DNA of 64,000 nucleotides from Spirochaeta thermophila DSM 6192 (GCF_000147075.1 NC_014484.1:1257501-1321500), one strand, 5' to 3'; shown: positions 17,459 through 27,113, counted from the stretch's first letter. The notes: a model not told the origin generated them from the letters alone. A program made the numbers and translations.

Positions 17459-18689
17459 GAGTGTTGAAATTGAGCTGGAGCTGATAAGGGGTGCGTCTCC
17501 CACACTGCGAGTGTATCTGCATGCCCACCACGTAGAGGCCTACCGCCTCATCCGCATGGGCACGGCTCATATACCCAGGATACCGTCGAAGAAATGTCCT
17601 CATGTGCCGAAAGAGGTTCTCCACAAGGGCGTTCGTCCTCACCTTCTCCTTCCACTCATAGGGCAGCTCCAGATAGGAGAACAGTCGGTCCTTCCGCCAC
17701 AGGAGTGCGGCACTCATCCGCGGCGCACGGGCTCCCCACTCCTTCCAGAACCCTTCAAGGGCCTTCTCCGCCTCCTCCTTCTCTCGTGCCGCCAAAAGCT
17801 TCCGGTAGGCATCCCGAAATGCCCGCCGCATCTCCTGTACGTGCCTCTTCTCCTTACCTCTCAGTTCATTGAGGAGCGTCCGCTCAAGGGTCCGCTCAAG
17901 GTGCCAGAGGCATACCTGCTTCTTCGCCTCAGGATACACCGTCTCCACGGCCTGCCAGATCCCCTCAGCCTCATCGGCCACCACCAGCTCCACCTCATGA
18001 AGCCCCCGCTCATAGAGCCTGGTAAGCAGTCGCTCGTAGCTCGCTCGGTCCTCCCGCTCCGCAACGACCCAGTCGAGTAGCTCATGAGACCCGTCCTCCT
18101 TCACCCCCACGGCACTCAAGACCACCAGCCCCCTCCTCCCTTTTCCCCTCAGCTTTCCCCACACCCCATCCAGCACGAGCGCCTTCACCCCTGTAAGCGG
18201 CCGCCTCCGCCACCGCTCCTTCTCCTCACGAAGACGTCTGATGAGCCGCAGGAGTGTCTGCGGGTGGGCCTCGCCTATCCCTCACTCCCGTAACAGGATG
18301 GCATATCTCCGCGCGCTCATCCCTCCCACATACCCAAGGAGGAGCTGCTCGGTGAGGGCCACGAGCCTCTGCTCATAGGCGACCAACTTCACCTCCTTCC
18401 CCCCGCCGGTGCGGATCCGGGGCACGCGTACCTCCTCGATCGGCCCCCATGGGGTCTGCACACTCTTCCACTTCCTGTAGCCGTACCGGTAGTACGGTGG
18501 CTTCTCAGCCTCCCCTCGTGCATATCGCGGTCGCCCTACTGCCTCCTCTCTCAGTGCCTCAAGGAGGTGCTCCAGGTACGTCTTGTAGGTGTGGCGCACT
18601 TCCTCCCGGAGTTGGGCCTCTACTTGCTTCATGAGGCCAGAGAGGGTATACTGTGTCTCAGTCAGTGCGCGTGTCTTGCCGCGCTTCAT
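17451..18689 (-). pseudogene. IS256 (Mutator-type) transposase with in-frame stop
   Basis: The reading frame begins at ATG 18689 with AAGGAGGAG 7 nt upstream and runs 135 codons to a TGA at 18282-18284. It then continues in the same frame (GIGEAHPQTLLRLIRRLR ...) to the end, for about 412 codons in total, the normal IS256 size. DDE residues appear in VLDGVW, VVADEAEG and NALVENLFRHMR. The final stop, TGA at 17451-17453, lies outside the inverted repeat and is supplied by flanking DNA. The internal TGA should abolish transposition unless it is read through. Confidence 0.85.
17459..17503 (+). repeat. Left terminal inverted repeat of the IS
   Basis: Outer block GAGTGTTGAAA and inner block GATAAGGGGT then CTCCCACACT. 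The inner part lies within the 3' end of the transposase frame. Confidence 0.7.
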
Positions 18690-18722
18690 GGGGTATCTCC
18701 TCCTTGAAATAAAGGATTAGTG

Positions 18723-18769
18723 TGGTGGGAGATACCCCTTATCTTTTTTCCCCGCGTTTTTCAACACTC
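18723..18769 (-). repeat. Right terminal inverted repeat of the IS
   Basis: Reverse complement reads GAGTGTTGAAA, an unmatched stretch, then GATAAGGGGT and CTCCCACC. It lies upstream of the transposase start. Confidence 0.7.
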
Positions 18770-18817
18770 GATGTTACAGGCCCGTGCTTTCGCCACGGCC
18801 TTGACGAGGAGGTGATC

Positions 18818-18838
18818 ATGCTGAAAAATGGCCGATGA
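18818..18838 (+). other. Six-codon leader frame with very strong ribosome site
   Basis: ATG 18818 encodes MLKNGR and stops at TGA 18836-18838, overlapping the glycosylase ATG at 18835. The Shine-Dalgarno AGGAGGTGATC (18807-18817) is ideally spaced for this ATG rather than the gene's own. Confidence 0.45.
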
Positions 18839-19266
18839 GGCTGTGGTCTCTGCATCCGAAGTACCTTGACTCCAAGGGGTTGGTGGCAGTGTGGCGGGAG
18901 GGGTTGCTCGCCAAGGCAGTGCTGGAAGGAAAGACACGAGGGTATCGATCGCATCCTCAGCTCAGGCGGTTTAGGGCGCAGGAAGACCCGGTTGCTGCCA
19001 TCGATGCGTACCTGCACGCCGTGCTCGAGGAGGCACGGCGCCGCGGGTATCACTTCGACGAGACTAAACTCTCCCCTCACGCTCCTGTGAAGCCTATCGA
19101 AGTCTCTGTTGGGCAGCTACGGTATGAGTGGAGGCACCTCCTCTTCAAGCTGAAGAGAAGGGATCCGGCACGCTTTCAACGGCTGTGCACGCTGGAAGAT
19201 CCCGATCCGCATCCGCTGATGAGGGTCGTTCCCGGCGATATCGAGGCCTGGGAGGTAGTGCACTAA
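18835..19266 (+). CDS. Pyrimidine-dimer DNA glycosylase family protein
   Basis: A 143-residue protein beginning MRLWSLHPKYLDSKGLVAVW, the signature of the Pyr_excise family (T4 endonuclease V-related) in bacteria, with KTRGYRSHPQLRRF and RRRGYHFD blocks. A role in repair of UV dimers is inferred from the family. Residue 2 is Arg, not the Thr whose amino group acts in T4 endonuclease V, so the chemistry is uncertain. A perfect AGGAGGTGATC is placed for ATG 18818, whose 6-codon frame ends across this start (ATGA), suggesting translational coupling. Confidence 0.75.
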   Translation: MRLWSLHPKYLDSKGLVAVWREGLLAKAVLEGKTRGYRSHPQLRRFRAQEDPVAAIDAYLHAVLEEARRRGYHFDETKLSPHAPVKPIEVSVGQLRYEWRHLLFKLKRRDPARFQRLCTLEDPDPHPLMRVVPGDIEAWEVVH

Positions 19267-19444
19267 GTCTGCAGGGCACGCAGGAGCGCCCCTTCCCTGC
19301 GGTGAGGCGGTGCGTGTGCAGGAGGGCGGCGTCATCCTCCCCGTGCTCAAGCGAGCGGGGACCCGCATCAGCCCTCACCACCCACCCTCCCCGGGACGCT
19401 GCCGGTCCTGGGCTGGACCACCGGGTGGGTGCGCTCCTCCCTCA

Positions 19445-19852
19445 TCACGTGGCCGTGCCTACCGCCTTCCGTATGAGGGCACGGACCCGTGCCTCTACCT
19501 CGGGGTTCCACCCGGCAAGGGCGAATGCGGTGGGCCACATGGACCCCTCGTCGAGCGTCGCGACATCGGTGAACCCAAGGGTCGCGTACCGGGTCTTGAA
19601 CTTCTGCCCGCTCTGAAAGAAGCAGACCACCTTGCCCTCTCTGGCATACGCCGGCATACCGTACCAGGTCTTCGGCGTGAGCATGGGCGCCTCCTCCAGG
19701 ATGAGCCGGTGGAGTCGCTCCGCCATGGTCCGGTCGGGTTCGCCCATCTCGGCGATCTTCGCACGCACCTCCTCCTCTCCGGCTCCCCTCCCCTTCTTTC
19801 TCGTCCTCGCCGCATCTTTCGAGGACTCGCCCGGACCTCTGTCGACAGCCAT
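19445..19852 (-). CDS. DUF1801 (YdhG-like) domain protein
   Basis: A 135-residue soluble protein. ATG 19852 has GAGGAGG 5 nt upstream, which decides the start. After a basic linker (ARTRKKGRGAGEEE) comes a DUF1801 domain with the features PMLTPKTWYGMPAYAREGKVVCFF and LDEGSMWPTAFALAGW. Members are annotated as putative iron chaperones or are uncharacterised. It stands alone between the glycosylase and the AraC regulator. Confidence 0.78.
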   Translation of the reverse strand: MAVDRGPGESSKDAARTRKKGRGAGEEEVRAKIAEMGEPDRTMAERLHRLILEEAPMLTPKTWYGMPAYAREGKVVCFFQSGQKFKTRYATLGFTDVATLDEGSMWPTAFALAGWNPEVEARVRALIRKAVGTAT

Positions 19853-19984
19853 GGAAACCTCCTCATTACCAGTATAAGACATGAGGATATAGAAGACACG
19901 ACCAGGAGGCACACCGTCCCTCGATGCCGAAGTATTCTGCAGGCCCCCGGCTGCCGGAGGGCCTCCCCTCCTTCTCCTTCTTCC

Positions 19985-20896
19985 CTACGCCCGCTGGGCC
20001 ACTCCCTCCTCTCTCAGCCTGCGGATATCCTGGCTCGGAGGAAGGCCGAAGAGGCGCTTGTACTCGCGGGAGAACTGGGAGAGACTCTCGTATCCCACTT
20101 GAAAGGCGGCGCTCGTGGCATCGAGCCCCTGGAGCATGAGCCGGCGTGCCTCGTTGAGTCTGAGGCGCTTCTGGTACTGGAGGGGGCTCATTCCGGTGAG
20201 GGTACGGAAGTGCTGGTGGAAACTGGAAGGACTCATACCGATCAGAGCGGCGAGCTCCAGGATGCGCAGAGGCTCGGTGAAGTGCTCCTTGAGCCAGGTG
20301 ACGGCCCGGGCGATCTGGTGGGAGTGACTCCCTATGGTGGCGATTTGCTTGAGGCGTGCGCCCTGTCCGCTCAGGATGAGCCGGTAGAGGATCTCCCGGT
20401 GTACGAGAGGGGCGAGGACGGGGATGTGGTCGGGTTCCTCCAGGAGGTCGACCAGGCGTTCGAAGGAGGAAAGGAGGGGGGCGGTCATCTCTCCTATGGC
20501 CATGGCCCTGGAGGAACGGGCCTCGACGAACGAGACGACGTCGGGGTCGTAGACCACCTCGAGGAGGGCCTCCATGTCGAGCTCGAGGCGCATCCCTAGG
20601 TAGGGGGCCTCCTCCGTGGCCTCCACGATACAGGCCACCACCGGGAGGTCGAGCGAGGAGAGGAGGAAGTGGTGGGCGTCGTACCGGTACTCCTCCTCAC
20701 CGAGGACCACCCGCTTGGCCCCGCTCACCACCATACAGATGCTGGGGGGAAGCAGGTAGCTCACCGGCTCGGTGGGCCGGGTGATCCTGTGGATGAGGAG
20801 CCCGGGGATCTCGTACTCGATGTGTTCTCGCTCCGCGGTATACCGGAGCAGCTTCTCCGCGAGGCGCGAGCGTATCTCTTCGAACCTTTCGCCCAT
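19985..20896 (-). CDS. AraC-family regulator, YqhC-like
   Basis: A 303-residue transcription factor. The N-terminal 170 residues match the AraC_N type found in E. coli YqhC (YLLPPSICMVVSGAKRVVLGEE, then HHFLLSSLDLPV). The C-terminal domain has two helix-turn-helix units (LRILELAALIGMSPSSFHQHF and ATSAAFQVGYESLSQFSREYKR). Start ATG 20896 follows GGAGGAGGAT; the frame further upstream is not needed. It is divergent from an aldo-keto reductase, as expected for a local activator that senses aldehydes or other electrophiles. That role is an inference from YqhC. Confidence 0.88.
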   Translation of the reverse strand: MGERFEEIRSRLAEKLLRYTAEREHIEYEIPGLLIHRITRPTEPVSYLLPPSICMVVSGAKRVVLGEEEYRYDAHHFLLSSLDLPVVACIVEATEEAPYLGMRLELDMEALLEVVYDPDVVSFVEARSSRAMAIGEMTAPLLSSFERLVDLLEEPDHIPVLAPLVHREILYRLILSGQGARLKQIATIGSHSHQIARAVTWLKEHFTEPLRILELAALIGMSPSSFHQHFRTLTGMSPLQYQKRLRLNEARRLMLQGLDATSAAFQVGYESLSQFSREYKRLFGLPPSQDIRRLREEGVAQRA

Positions 20897-20944
20897 ATCC
20901 TCCTCCCTGCAGGCGGCCGTCCCTTTTCTCCATATTAAGGGTAG

Positions 20945-22072
<1,128 letters not shown>

Positions 22073-22124
22073 AGGCCCGCTCCGAAAAGAAGATGCATCG
22101 ACCATCAGGAAGGAGGATCCCACG

Positions 22125-23345
22125 GTGAGACGTTCCTTGGTGCTCATGGTGATCTGCGTAGGGGTTACCACCCTCTCCACCCTGCAGGGCTCCATCTTTG
22201 GGGCGGCCCTCCCCCTCATCGTAGGGGATCTGGGGATCGACTGGGGCCTCATGGGGCTCATGATAGCTGCGTGGACCGTGCTCTGCGCGCTTTCACCCTT
22301 TGTGCTGGGCCGCTACGTGCACGAGGCCCCTCCCCTCACGGCCGTCACCGTGGTGATGCTCCTTCTCTCCCTCTCCTCCATCGCCCTCACCGCAGTGAGG
22401 GACCTCGTGGCGCTCAACCTCGTGAGGGTGGCATCGAGTCTGGCGATCGCCTTCCCCTTCCCTCTTGCCGCACGGGTGGTCACCTCCCATGTGAGCGAGC
22501 ACCGACGGGGATTGGCCACCGCGATCTACGGGACGGGGTCCATGATCGGACTCGCCCTGGCCTACGTGGTCATCGCGCTCTCAGGGAGCCACTGGCGCCT
22601 CGCCACCCTCGTCGCAGGGCTTCTGGGGATCGCCTTCTTACCGGTGGCCTTCGGGCTGTGGAAGTACGCCTTCCCTTCTCCCGATGCTGAGAAGCCCCTC
22701 CAGGCTGATCCGGCTGGGAAGCCCGACCCGGACCGCACGATCGCCTCCGGGCCGTTCCCCTACGGGCTCGTGCTCCTCCTGATGCTGGGGCACTTCTGTG
22801 CGGTCTACACATGGAACCTCATGTTCAACTGGCTCTCCACCTTCCTGGTGCGCGATCTCGCACTCCCCTATGGCGCCATCGCCCTCTCGCTTTCGGCCAT
22901 GGCCCTGGTCGCGAGCGTGGCAGAGGTACTCATCGGAGTGCGCTCCGACAGGCTTAGGGGGTTCAGGGGGCGGGTGCTCCCCCTCTTCATGGGGTTCATC
23001 CCTTCGGTAGTGCTCCTCACGGTGGCCCCCTGGATTCCTTCTGCGCTCATCGCCGGGATCCTCATGTCGTTCGCGATCCTCACCTGGAGGCTCGCGAGCC
23101 CCTCCTTCTGGAGCATCTTCAGCGATCTCGTGCCCCTCGCGCACTTCGGGAAGGCGAGCAACATGTACATGCTCGCCGTGTTCGCCTCGGGGATCTCCTC
23201 GTCGGTGATCAACGGGTACCTCGTCTCTCTCACGGGGTCGATGAGATACCCCATACTCCTGAGCGCGCTCATTCTCCTGTTCTCTCCGCTCTTCTACACC
23301 CTGGCTGCGAAAAGGGTCTATTGCGCACACCCGGCAAGTGCATAG
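22125..23345 (+). CDS. MFS transporter
   Basis: A 406-residue inner-membrane protein with about 12 hydrophobic helices in two halves separated by a charged loop (residues about 190-205, PDAEKPLQADPAGKPDPDRT). The loop SEHRRGLATAIYGTGSMIG after helix 4 is typical of MFS carriers. The start is GTG 22125 with AAGGAGG 8 nt upstream. The substrate is unknown; in this cluster an efflux or uptake role for a carbonyl or aromatic compound is a guess. Confidence 0.88.
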   Translation: MRRSLVLMVICVGVTTLSTLQGSIFGAALPLIVGDLGIDWGLMGLMIAAWTVLCALSPFVLGRYVHEAPPLTAVTVVMLLLSLSSIALTAVRDLVALNLVRVASSLAIAFPFPLAARVVTSHVSEHRRGLATAIYGTGSMIGLALAYVVIALSGSHWRLATLVAGLLGIAFLPVAFGLWKYAFPSPDAEKPLQADPAGKPDPDRTIASGPFPYGLVLLLMLGHFCAVYTWNLMFNWLSTFLVRDLALPYGAIALSLSAMALVASVAEVLIGVRSDRLRGFRGRVLPLFMGFIPSVVLLTVAPWIPSALIAGILMSFAILTWRLASPSFWSIFSDLVPLAHFGKASNMYMLAVFASGISSSVINGYLVSLTGSMRYPILLSALILLFSPLFYTLAAKRVYCAHPASA

Positions 23346-23351
23346 GAGGAA

Positions 23352-23453
23352 ATGACGATCGATGACACGCTGAAGGCCGAGAAATCGGCGAACCGGAGAG
23401 CGGTTCACCGCCGAAAGGATCAATTCATACCCCTATATGGAGGGAGGCCATGA
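23352..23453 (+). CDS. Candidate 33-residue small ORF
   Basis: ATG 23352 lies just after the transporter stop with AGGAGGAA upstream and encodes MTIDDTLKAEKSANRRAVHR and a further 13 residues, ending in TGA at 23451-23453 that overlaps the cupin ATG (ATGA). The spacing to the ribosome site is short (2 nt). The geometry suggests translational coupling to cupin; whether a peptide accumulates is unknown. Confidence 0.35.
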   Translation: MTIDDTLKAEKSANRRAVHRRKDQFIPLYGGRP

Positions 23454-23866
23454 GAGACGACCTCTTCGAGAAAGGCAACAAAGGATCGGACGAGTTTTTC
23501 ACGGGCACGGTCTGGGTGAAGATGCTCGTCACCGATGAGAAGGGGATTTTCGACACCCAGGTGTACCACGTGGTCTTCGAGCCGGGGGCCAGAACCCACT
23601 GGCATGCACATCCTGGCGGACAGATCCTGATCGTGACGCGGGGAAACGGGTTCTATCAGGAGAAGGGTGCACCCGCGCGGCTTGTCACACCGGGGGACGT
23701 GGTGGAGATCCCGCCCGGTGTGGTCCACTGGCACGGCGCCGGGCCGGACGGGGAGTTCGCCCATATCGGGCTCAGCACACAGATCCACCGGGGACCGGCC
23801 CAATGGTTCGGCCCGGTGACGGACGATGCATATACAACCGAAACAGATCAACGAAGAGGAGGATGA
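23450..23866 (+). CDS. Cupin-domain protein
   Basis: A 138-residue single-domain cupin. Metal ligands appear as the two His of THWHAHPGGQILIV (cupin motif 1) and a His in IPPGVVHWHGA (motif 2). Similar proteins occur with carboxymuconolactone decarboxylases and aldehyde-responsive genes. GGAGG stands before the ATG. The stop overlaps the region of the alcohol-dehydrogenase ribosome site, 2 bp before its start. Enzymatic or sensing role unknown. Confidence 0.85.
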   Translation: MRDDLFEKGNKGSDEFFTGTVWVKMLVTDEKGIFDTQVYHVVFEPGARTHWHAHPGGQILIVTRGNGFYQEKGAPARLVTPGDVVEIPPGVVHWHGAGPDGEFAHIGLSTQIHRGPAQWFGPVTDDAYTTETDQRRGG

Positions 23867-23868
23867 CG

Positions 23869-25074
23869 ATGATGCACTTAGAGTACTACAATCCCACGAG
23901 ACTCGTATTCGGCGCCGGCGCCCTGGAAAGCCTGGGAGAAAGGGCGCGGGCGTACGGAAACAAGGCGCTGCTCGTCATAGGTAAAGGGAGCGTCAAGAGG
24001 ACCGGTGCGTTCGACAGGGCGGTGGCAAGCCTCGAGAAGGAGGGGGTCGAGGTGGTGGAGTTATCCGGGGTAGAGCCGAATCCAAGGTTTACAACAGTGC
24101 TCAAAGGTGCGGAGACAGCAAAGAAACACGGCTGTGACATGGTCGTCGCGCTCGGGGGTGGGAGCGTGATGGATGCTTCCAAGGTGATTGCGGCCACGGT
24201 GCGCTACGAGGGAGATCCCTCCGAGATGTTGATGCGTGCCGATCGGCCGCCGCGGCTCCCACGTGCGGCGCTCCCCATCATCACCGTACCCACCCTGGCG
24301 GCAACGGGATCCGAGACCAACTGCGGAGCGGTGATCACCCTCGATACGGGTGAAGAACCGCTCAAGACCTTCGTGATAGCCGAGGCACTCTATCCCCGAC
24401 TGGCGATCGCAGATCCCACGCTCACGCTTTCCGTGCCACCCGACCACACGGCGTACGGTGTCGCGGATATCCTCGCCCATGTCACCGAGGGATACTTCAA
24501 CGGCGTGGACGGCACTCCCATTCAGGACGGGTTCGCCGAAACGGTGATCCGCACCGTACTCGAGTGGGGTCCACGCGCCGTGGCCCACGGAGACGACCTG
24601 GAGGCGAGGACCCAGCTTCAATGGGCGTCGATCGTGGCCCTGAACGGGTGGGTGCAAACCGGCGTGCACGCTCCCTATCCCGTACACCAGATAGAGCACA
24701 CCCTCTCCGGCATCTACGACGTGCCCCACGGTGCAGGACTCGCGGTCCTCAACCCGGCATGGATGCGCTTCGCCGCAAAGTACAACCCGGATCGTTTCGT
24801 TCAGTTTGCACAGCGCATATTCGGGGTGTCCATGGAAGGTAGAGACAAACGAGAAGTTGCCATGGAAGGCATCTACAGGTTCGAGGAATTTCTGCGGTCG
24901 ATTGGATGTCCCACACGACTCTCCGAACTGGGAATCGGTGAGGTCGACGAGAAGGATTTTTCCCACTGGGCCGAGAAGACGTTGGAGGTGGTAAGGGACG
25001 AGGAAGGAAGACTCCCGGGCCGCCCCCCGCTCTCAAAAGAAGACATTGTGGAGATACTGGCATCGGCTCGATAG
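23869..25074 (+). CDS. yqhD: Iron-containing alcohol dehydrogenase, YqhD-like
   Basis: A 401-residue group III dehydrogenase, expected to reduce short aldehydes with NADPH. Visible: NADP loop VALGGGSVMDASK, TVPTLAATGSETN, and the metal ligands in ADILAHVTE, PVHQIEHTLSG and DVPHGAGLA. ATG 23869 (MMHLEYYNPTRLVFG) has AGGAGG at 6 nt, better than ATG 23863. E. coli pairs YqhD with a YqhC regulator and an aldo-keto reductase; the same three families occur here within 5 kb. Confidence 0.92.
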   Translation: MMHLEYYNPTRLVFGAGALESLGERARAYGNKALLVIGKGSVKRTGAFDRAVASLEKEGVEVVELSGVEPNPRFTTVLKGAETAKKHGCDMVVALGGGSVMDASKVIAATVRYEGDPSEMLMRADRPPRLPRAALPIITVPTLAATGSETNCGAVITLDTGEEPLKTFVIAEALYPRLAIADPTLTLSVPPDHTAYGVADILAHVTEGYFNGVDGTPIQDGFAETVIRTVLEWGPRAVAHGDDLEARTQLQWASIVALNGWVQTGVHAPYPVHQIEHTLSGIYDVPHGAGLAVLNPAWMRFAAKYNPDRFVQFAQRIFGVSMEGRDKREVAMEGIYRFEEFLRSIGCPTRLSELGIGEVDEKDFSHWAEKTLEVVRDEEGRLPGRPPLSKEDIVEILASAR

Positions 25075-25100
25075 ATACGTGGATGCAGGGAGGAAGACCG

Positions 25101-25577
25101 ATGAGCCGTGGGAGCACTGCTGTCGTCTACTACTCCTGGTCGGGCAACACCCGCCACGTGGCGGGTCTGATCCAGGCCCGTACAGGAGGGGTGCTGAAGG
25201 CACTCGAGCCGGAGGTACCCTACCCGTCTTCCTATGAGGCAACCCTCTCCCTTGCGAAGGCAGAGATACGGGAGGGAAAACTCCCTGCGCTCGCCCCCAT
25301 GGACCTGGCGATCCATGCGTACGACTTCATCTTCCTCGGGTCGCCCAACTGGTGGGGCACTATCGCGCCGCCGGTCGCCGCCTTCCTCTCGCAGTACGAC
25401 CTCGCGGGAAAGATCATCGCCCCCTTCATCACCCACGGTGGAGGGGGTGCCCAACGTACGCTGGACGAAATCCGGAAACGATGTCCCCGTGCGCAGGTCC
25501 TCCCCGCACTCGTGGTGTACGGGAGGGGCACCGGGGAGGAAGTGGAAGCCTGGATCTCGACGATACGTGCAGAATGA
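25101..25577 (+). CDS. Flavodoxin-like protein
   Basis: A 158-residue FMN protein. The phosphate loop is YYSWSGNTRHVAGLI and further FMN contacts are in FLGSPNWWGTIAPPV and FITHGGGGAQRT. GGGAGG stands before ATG 25101. It follows the alcohol dehydrogenase by 26 bp in the same direction. Related proteins act as electron carriers or small quinone/flavin reductases. Confidence 0.9.
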   Translation: MSRGSTAVVYYSWSGNTRHVAGLIQARTGGVLKALEPEVPYPSSYEATLSLAKAEIREGKLPALAPMDLAIHAYDFIFLGSPNWWGTIAPPVAAFLSQYDLAGKIIAPFITHGGGGAQRTLDEIRKRCPRAQVLPALVVYGRGTGEEVEAWISTIRAE

Positions 25578-25625
25578 AAAACGAGAAGTGTTATAGTACG
25601 CACGATACCCCATAGGAGGTGTGTG

Positions 25626-26147
25626 ATGGACTACTCTCCTCTCGCCCCTGAGAAGGCGTATACCATCTTCAACGGTGGAGGGCTCATCCTCGTGTGTACG
25701 AGGAGTCCCGAGGGCAGATACGATATGGCACCCATTGCGTGGACATGCCCACTCGACTATGAGCCGGTGACCCAGCTCCTCTTCGTGTGCGATCCCTCGC
25801 ATGCGACGTTCCACAACATCGAGGCCACGGGGAGCTTCATCGCCGCCCTTCCCACCTTCCATCAAAAGGATCTCGTGCTGAAGACGGGCGAGGTCTCGGG
25901 GCACAAGGTGGACAAGATCGCCCGGTTCGGTATACCCGTGAGGAAGGGAACGGTGGTGGATGCGCTCATCCCGGAGGGGGTCGCCGGATGGGCCGAGTGC
26001 GAGGTGAGTCAGGTCTACCGGCCGGGAGAGGTGGCGGTGGTGTGCGGCACGGTGAAGGCAGCCTTTGCGGTTCCCGAAGCCTGGAAACTCGTGCTCCACC
26101 ACGTGGAGAACGGCCTGTTCTACCAGCCGGGGGAACCCGTGTCGTAG
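25626..26147 (+). CDS. Flavin reductase-like (FMN-binding split-barrel) protein
   Basis: A 173-residue split-barrel protein with APIAWTCPLDYEPVT, NIEATGSFIAALPT and the C-terminal VVCGTVKAAF pattern of the flavin reductase family. AGGAGG 6 nt before ATG 25626 sets the start. It could supply reduced FMN or reduce a small substrate. Last gene of the rightward redox run; a near-perfect palindrome follows at 26164. Confidence 0.82.
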   Translation: MDYSPLAPEKAYTIFNGGGLILVCTRSPEGRYDMAPIAWTCPLDYEPVTQLLFVCDPSHATFHNIEATGSFIAALPTFHQKDLVLKTGEVSGHKVDKIARFGIPVRKGTVVDALIPEGVAGWAECEVSQVYRPGEVAVVCGTVKAAFAVPEAWKLVLHHVENGLFYQPGEPVS

Positions 26148-26163
26148 ATCATAAAACGCTTTA

Positions 26164-26187
26164 ATATGTATACTCGAGCATACATAT
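26164..26187. promoter_or_regulatory. 24-bp near-perfect palindrome between convergent genes
   Basis: ATATGTAT (26164-26171), an 8-bp centre containing CTCGAG, then ATACATAT (26180-26187); only one base pair breaks symmetry. There is no T tract, so it is not an ordinary terminator. It looks like an operator or a protein-binding site of unknown purpose. Confidence 0.45.
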
Positions 26188-26220
26188 GTGGCTATGGGCT
26201 CACCGCCCCTCGGAGGGGCC

Positions 26221-27012
26221 TCAGAAGAGTCCCTTCACCGCGCCACCGTCCACCGGGATGGTGGCGCCGGTGATGAAGCCCGCACGCTCCGAGCACAGGA
26301 AGGCCACCAGGTCGGCGAGTTCCTCCGGCTTCCCGAGCCTTCCCATGGGTATGTCGCCGATCCATCGTGAGAGGGCCTCTTCCGGGGAGAGGCCTTCTCG
26401 GGAGACGGCGGCCTGGATGAGCTGCTCCATCCTACTGGTTGCGATGGGGCCGGGCGCCACGGTGTTGAAGGTGATCCCCCGGGAGGCATAGACAGTGGAG
26501 AGGGTCTTCATGAGGGCGGTGAGGGCCGACCTCGTTGCATTACTCAACACGAGGGTGTCGATGGGCTGCTTCACCGAGATGGAGGTGAGCGCCACCACCC
26601 TTCCCCACCCCCGCTCCTCCATGTCGGGGAGCACGGATCGGATGAGCCTCAAGGCGCTGTAGAAGACGAGCTGAAAGGCGGCTTCCCAGTCATCGTCGGA
26701 AAAGGAGAGAGGTGGACCGGAAGGAGGGCCTCCGGTGTTCGTCACCAGGATGGAGACAGGCCCCAGTTCCCGACGGGCCGCCTCCACGAATCGCTCCACA
26801 TCCCCTCTCCTGGTGAGGTCCGCCACCACGGGGAGGACGGATGCTCCTGTCTCTCTCCGAATCCGTTCGGCCGCGCGCGTGATGCGTTCCTCCGAGCGGG
26901 CACAGATCGCCACACGTGCCCCTTCGGCGGCGAGACGCAGTGCCACCGCATACCCCAATCCCGAACTCGCCGCAGCGACGAGGGCCGTCTTTCCTCTAAG
27001 GCCGAGTTCCAT
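26221..27012 (-). CDS. SDR-family protein without the canonical Tyr/Lys pair
   Basis: A 263-residue Rossmann protein. The NAD(P) loop is intact but slightly unusual (AAASSGLGYAVAL), and NTGG replaces NNAG. Where classical SDRs have YxxxK this one reads VLSNATRSALTALMK, so the catalytic Tyr and Lys are replaced by Asn and Arg. That matches the BKR-like SDR subgroup described as having a non-canonical active site. AGGAGG 5 nt before ATG 27012 sets the start. It follows wrbA on the same strand across a 100-bp gap holding a hairpin. Confidence 0.87.
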   Translation of the reverse strand: MELGLRGKTALVAAASSGLGYAVALRLAAEGARVAICARSEERITRAAERIRRETGASVLPVVADLTRRGDVERFVEAARRELGPVSILVTNTGGPPSGPPLSFSDDDWEAAFQLVFYSALRLIRSVLPDMEERGWGRVVALTSISVKQPIDTLVLSNATRSALTALMKTLSTVYASRGITFNTVAPGPIATSRMEQLIQAAVSREGLSPEEALSRWIGDIPMGRLGKPEELADLVAFLCSERAGFITGATIPVDGGAVKGLF

Positions 27013-27073
27013 GTGCACCTCCTCATCGGGGAATGCCGTATGATACTCCCCGGTACCGCAGGCTCACAAGAGA

Positions 27074-27099
27074 GGGGCGCATGGCAGAGCATGCGCCCC
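27074..27099 (-). terminator. Strong hairpin between wrbA and the SDR gene
   Basis: A 10-bp stem GGGGCGCATG (27074-27083) / CATGCGCCCC (27090-27099) with a 6-nt loop. On the minus strand it is followed by TCTCTTGT, a weak T tract, so termination may be partial. Confidence 0.5.
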
Positions 27100-27113
27100 G
27101 ATCGTGCAGGACC

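Larger units (their letters stand above)
17459..18769 (-). mobile_element. IS256-family insertion sequence, degenerate
   Basis: About 1.3 kb bounded by imperfect inverted repeats: GAGTGTTGAAA at 17459-17469 and its complement at 18759-18769, with a second matching block GATAAGGGGT (17483-17492) / ACCCCTTATC (18734-18743) and CTCCCAC further in. The single transposase gene is interrupted by TGA. The 9 bp outside each end (17450-17458 and 18770-18778) do not match, so no target duplication remains. Confidence 0.8.
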
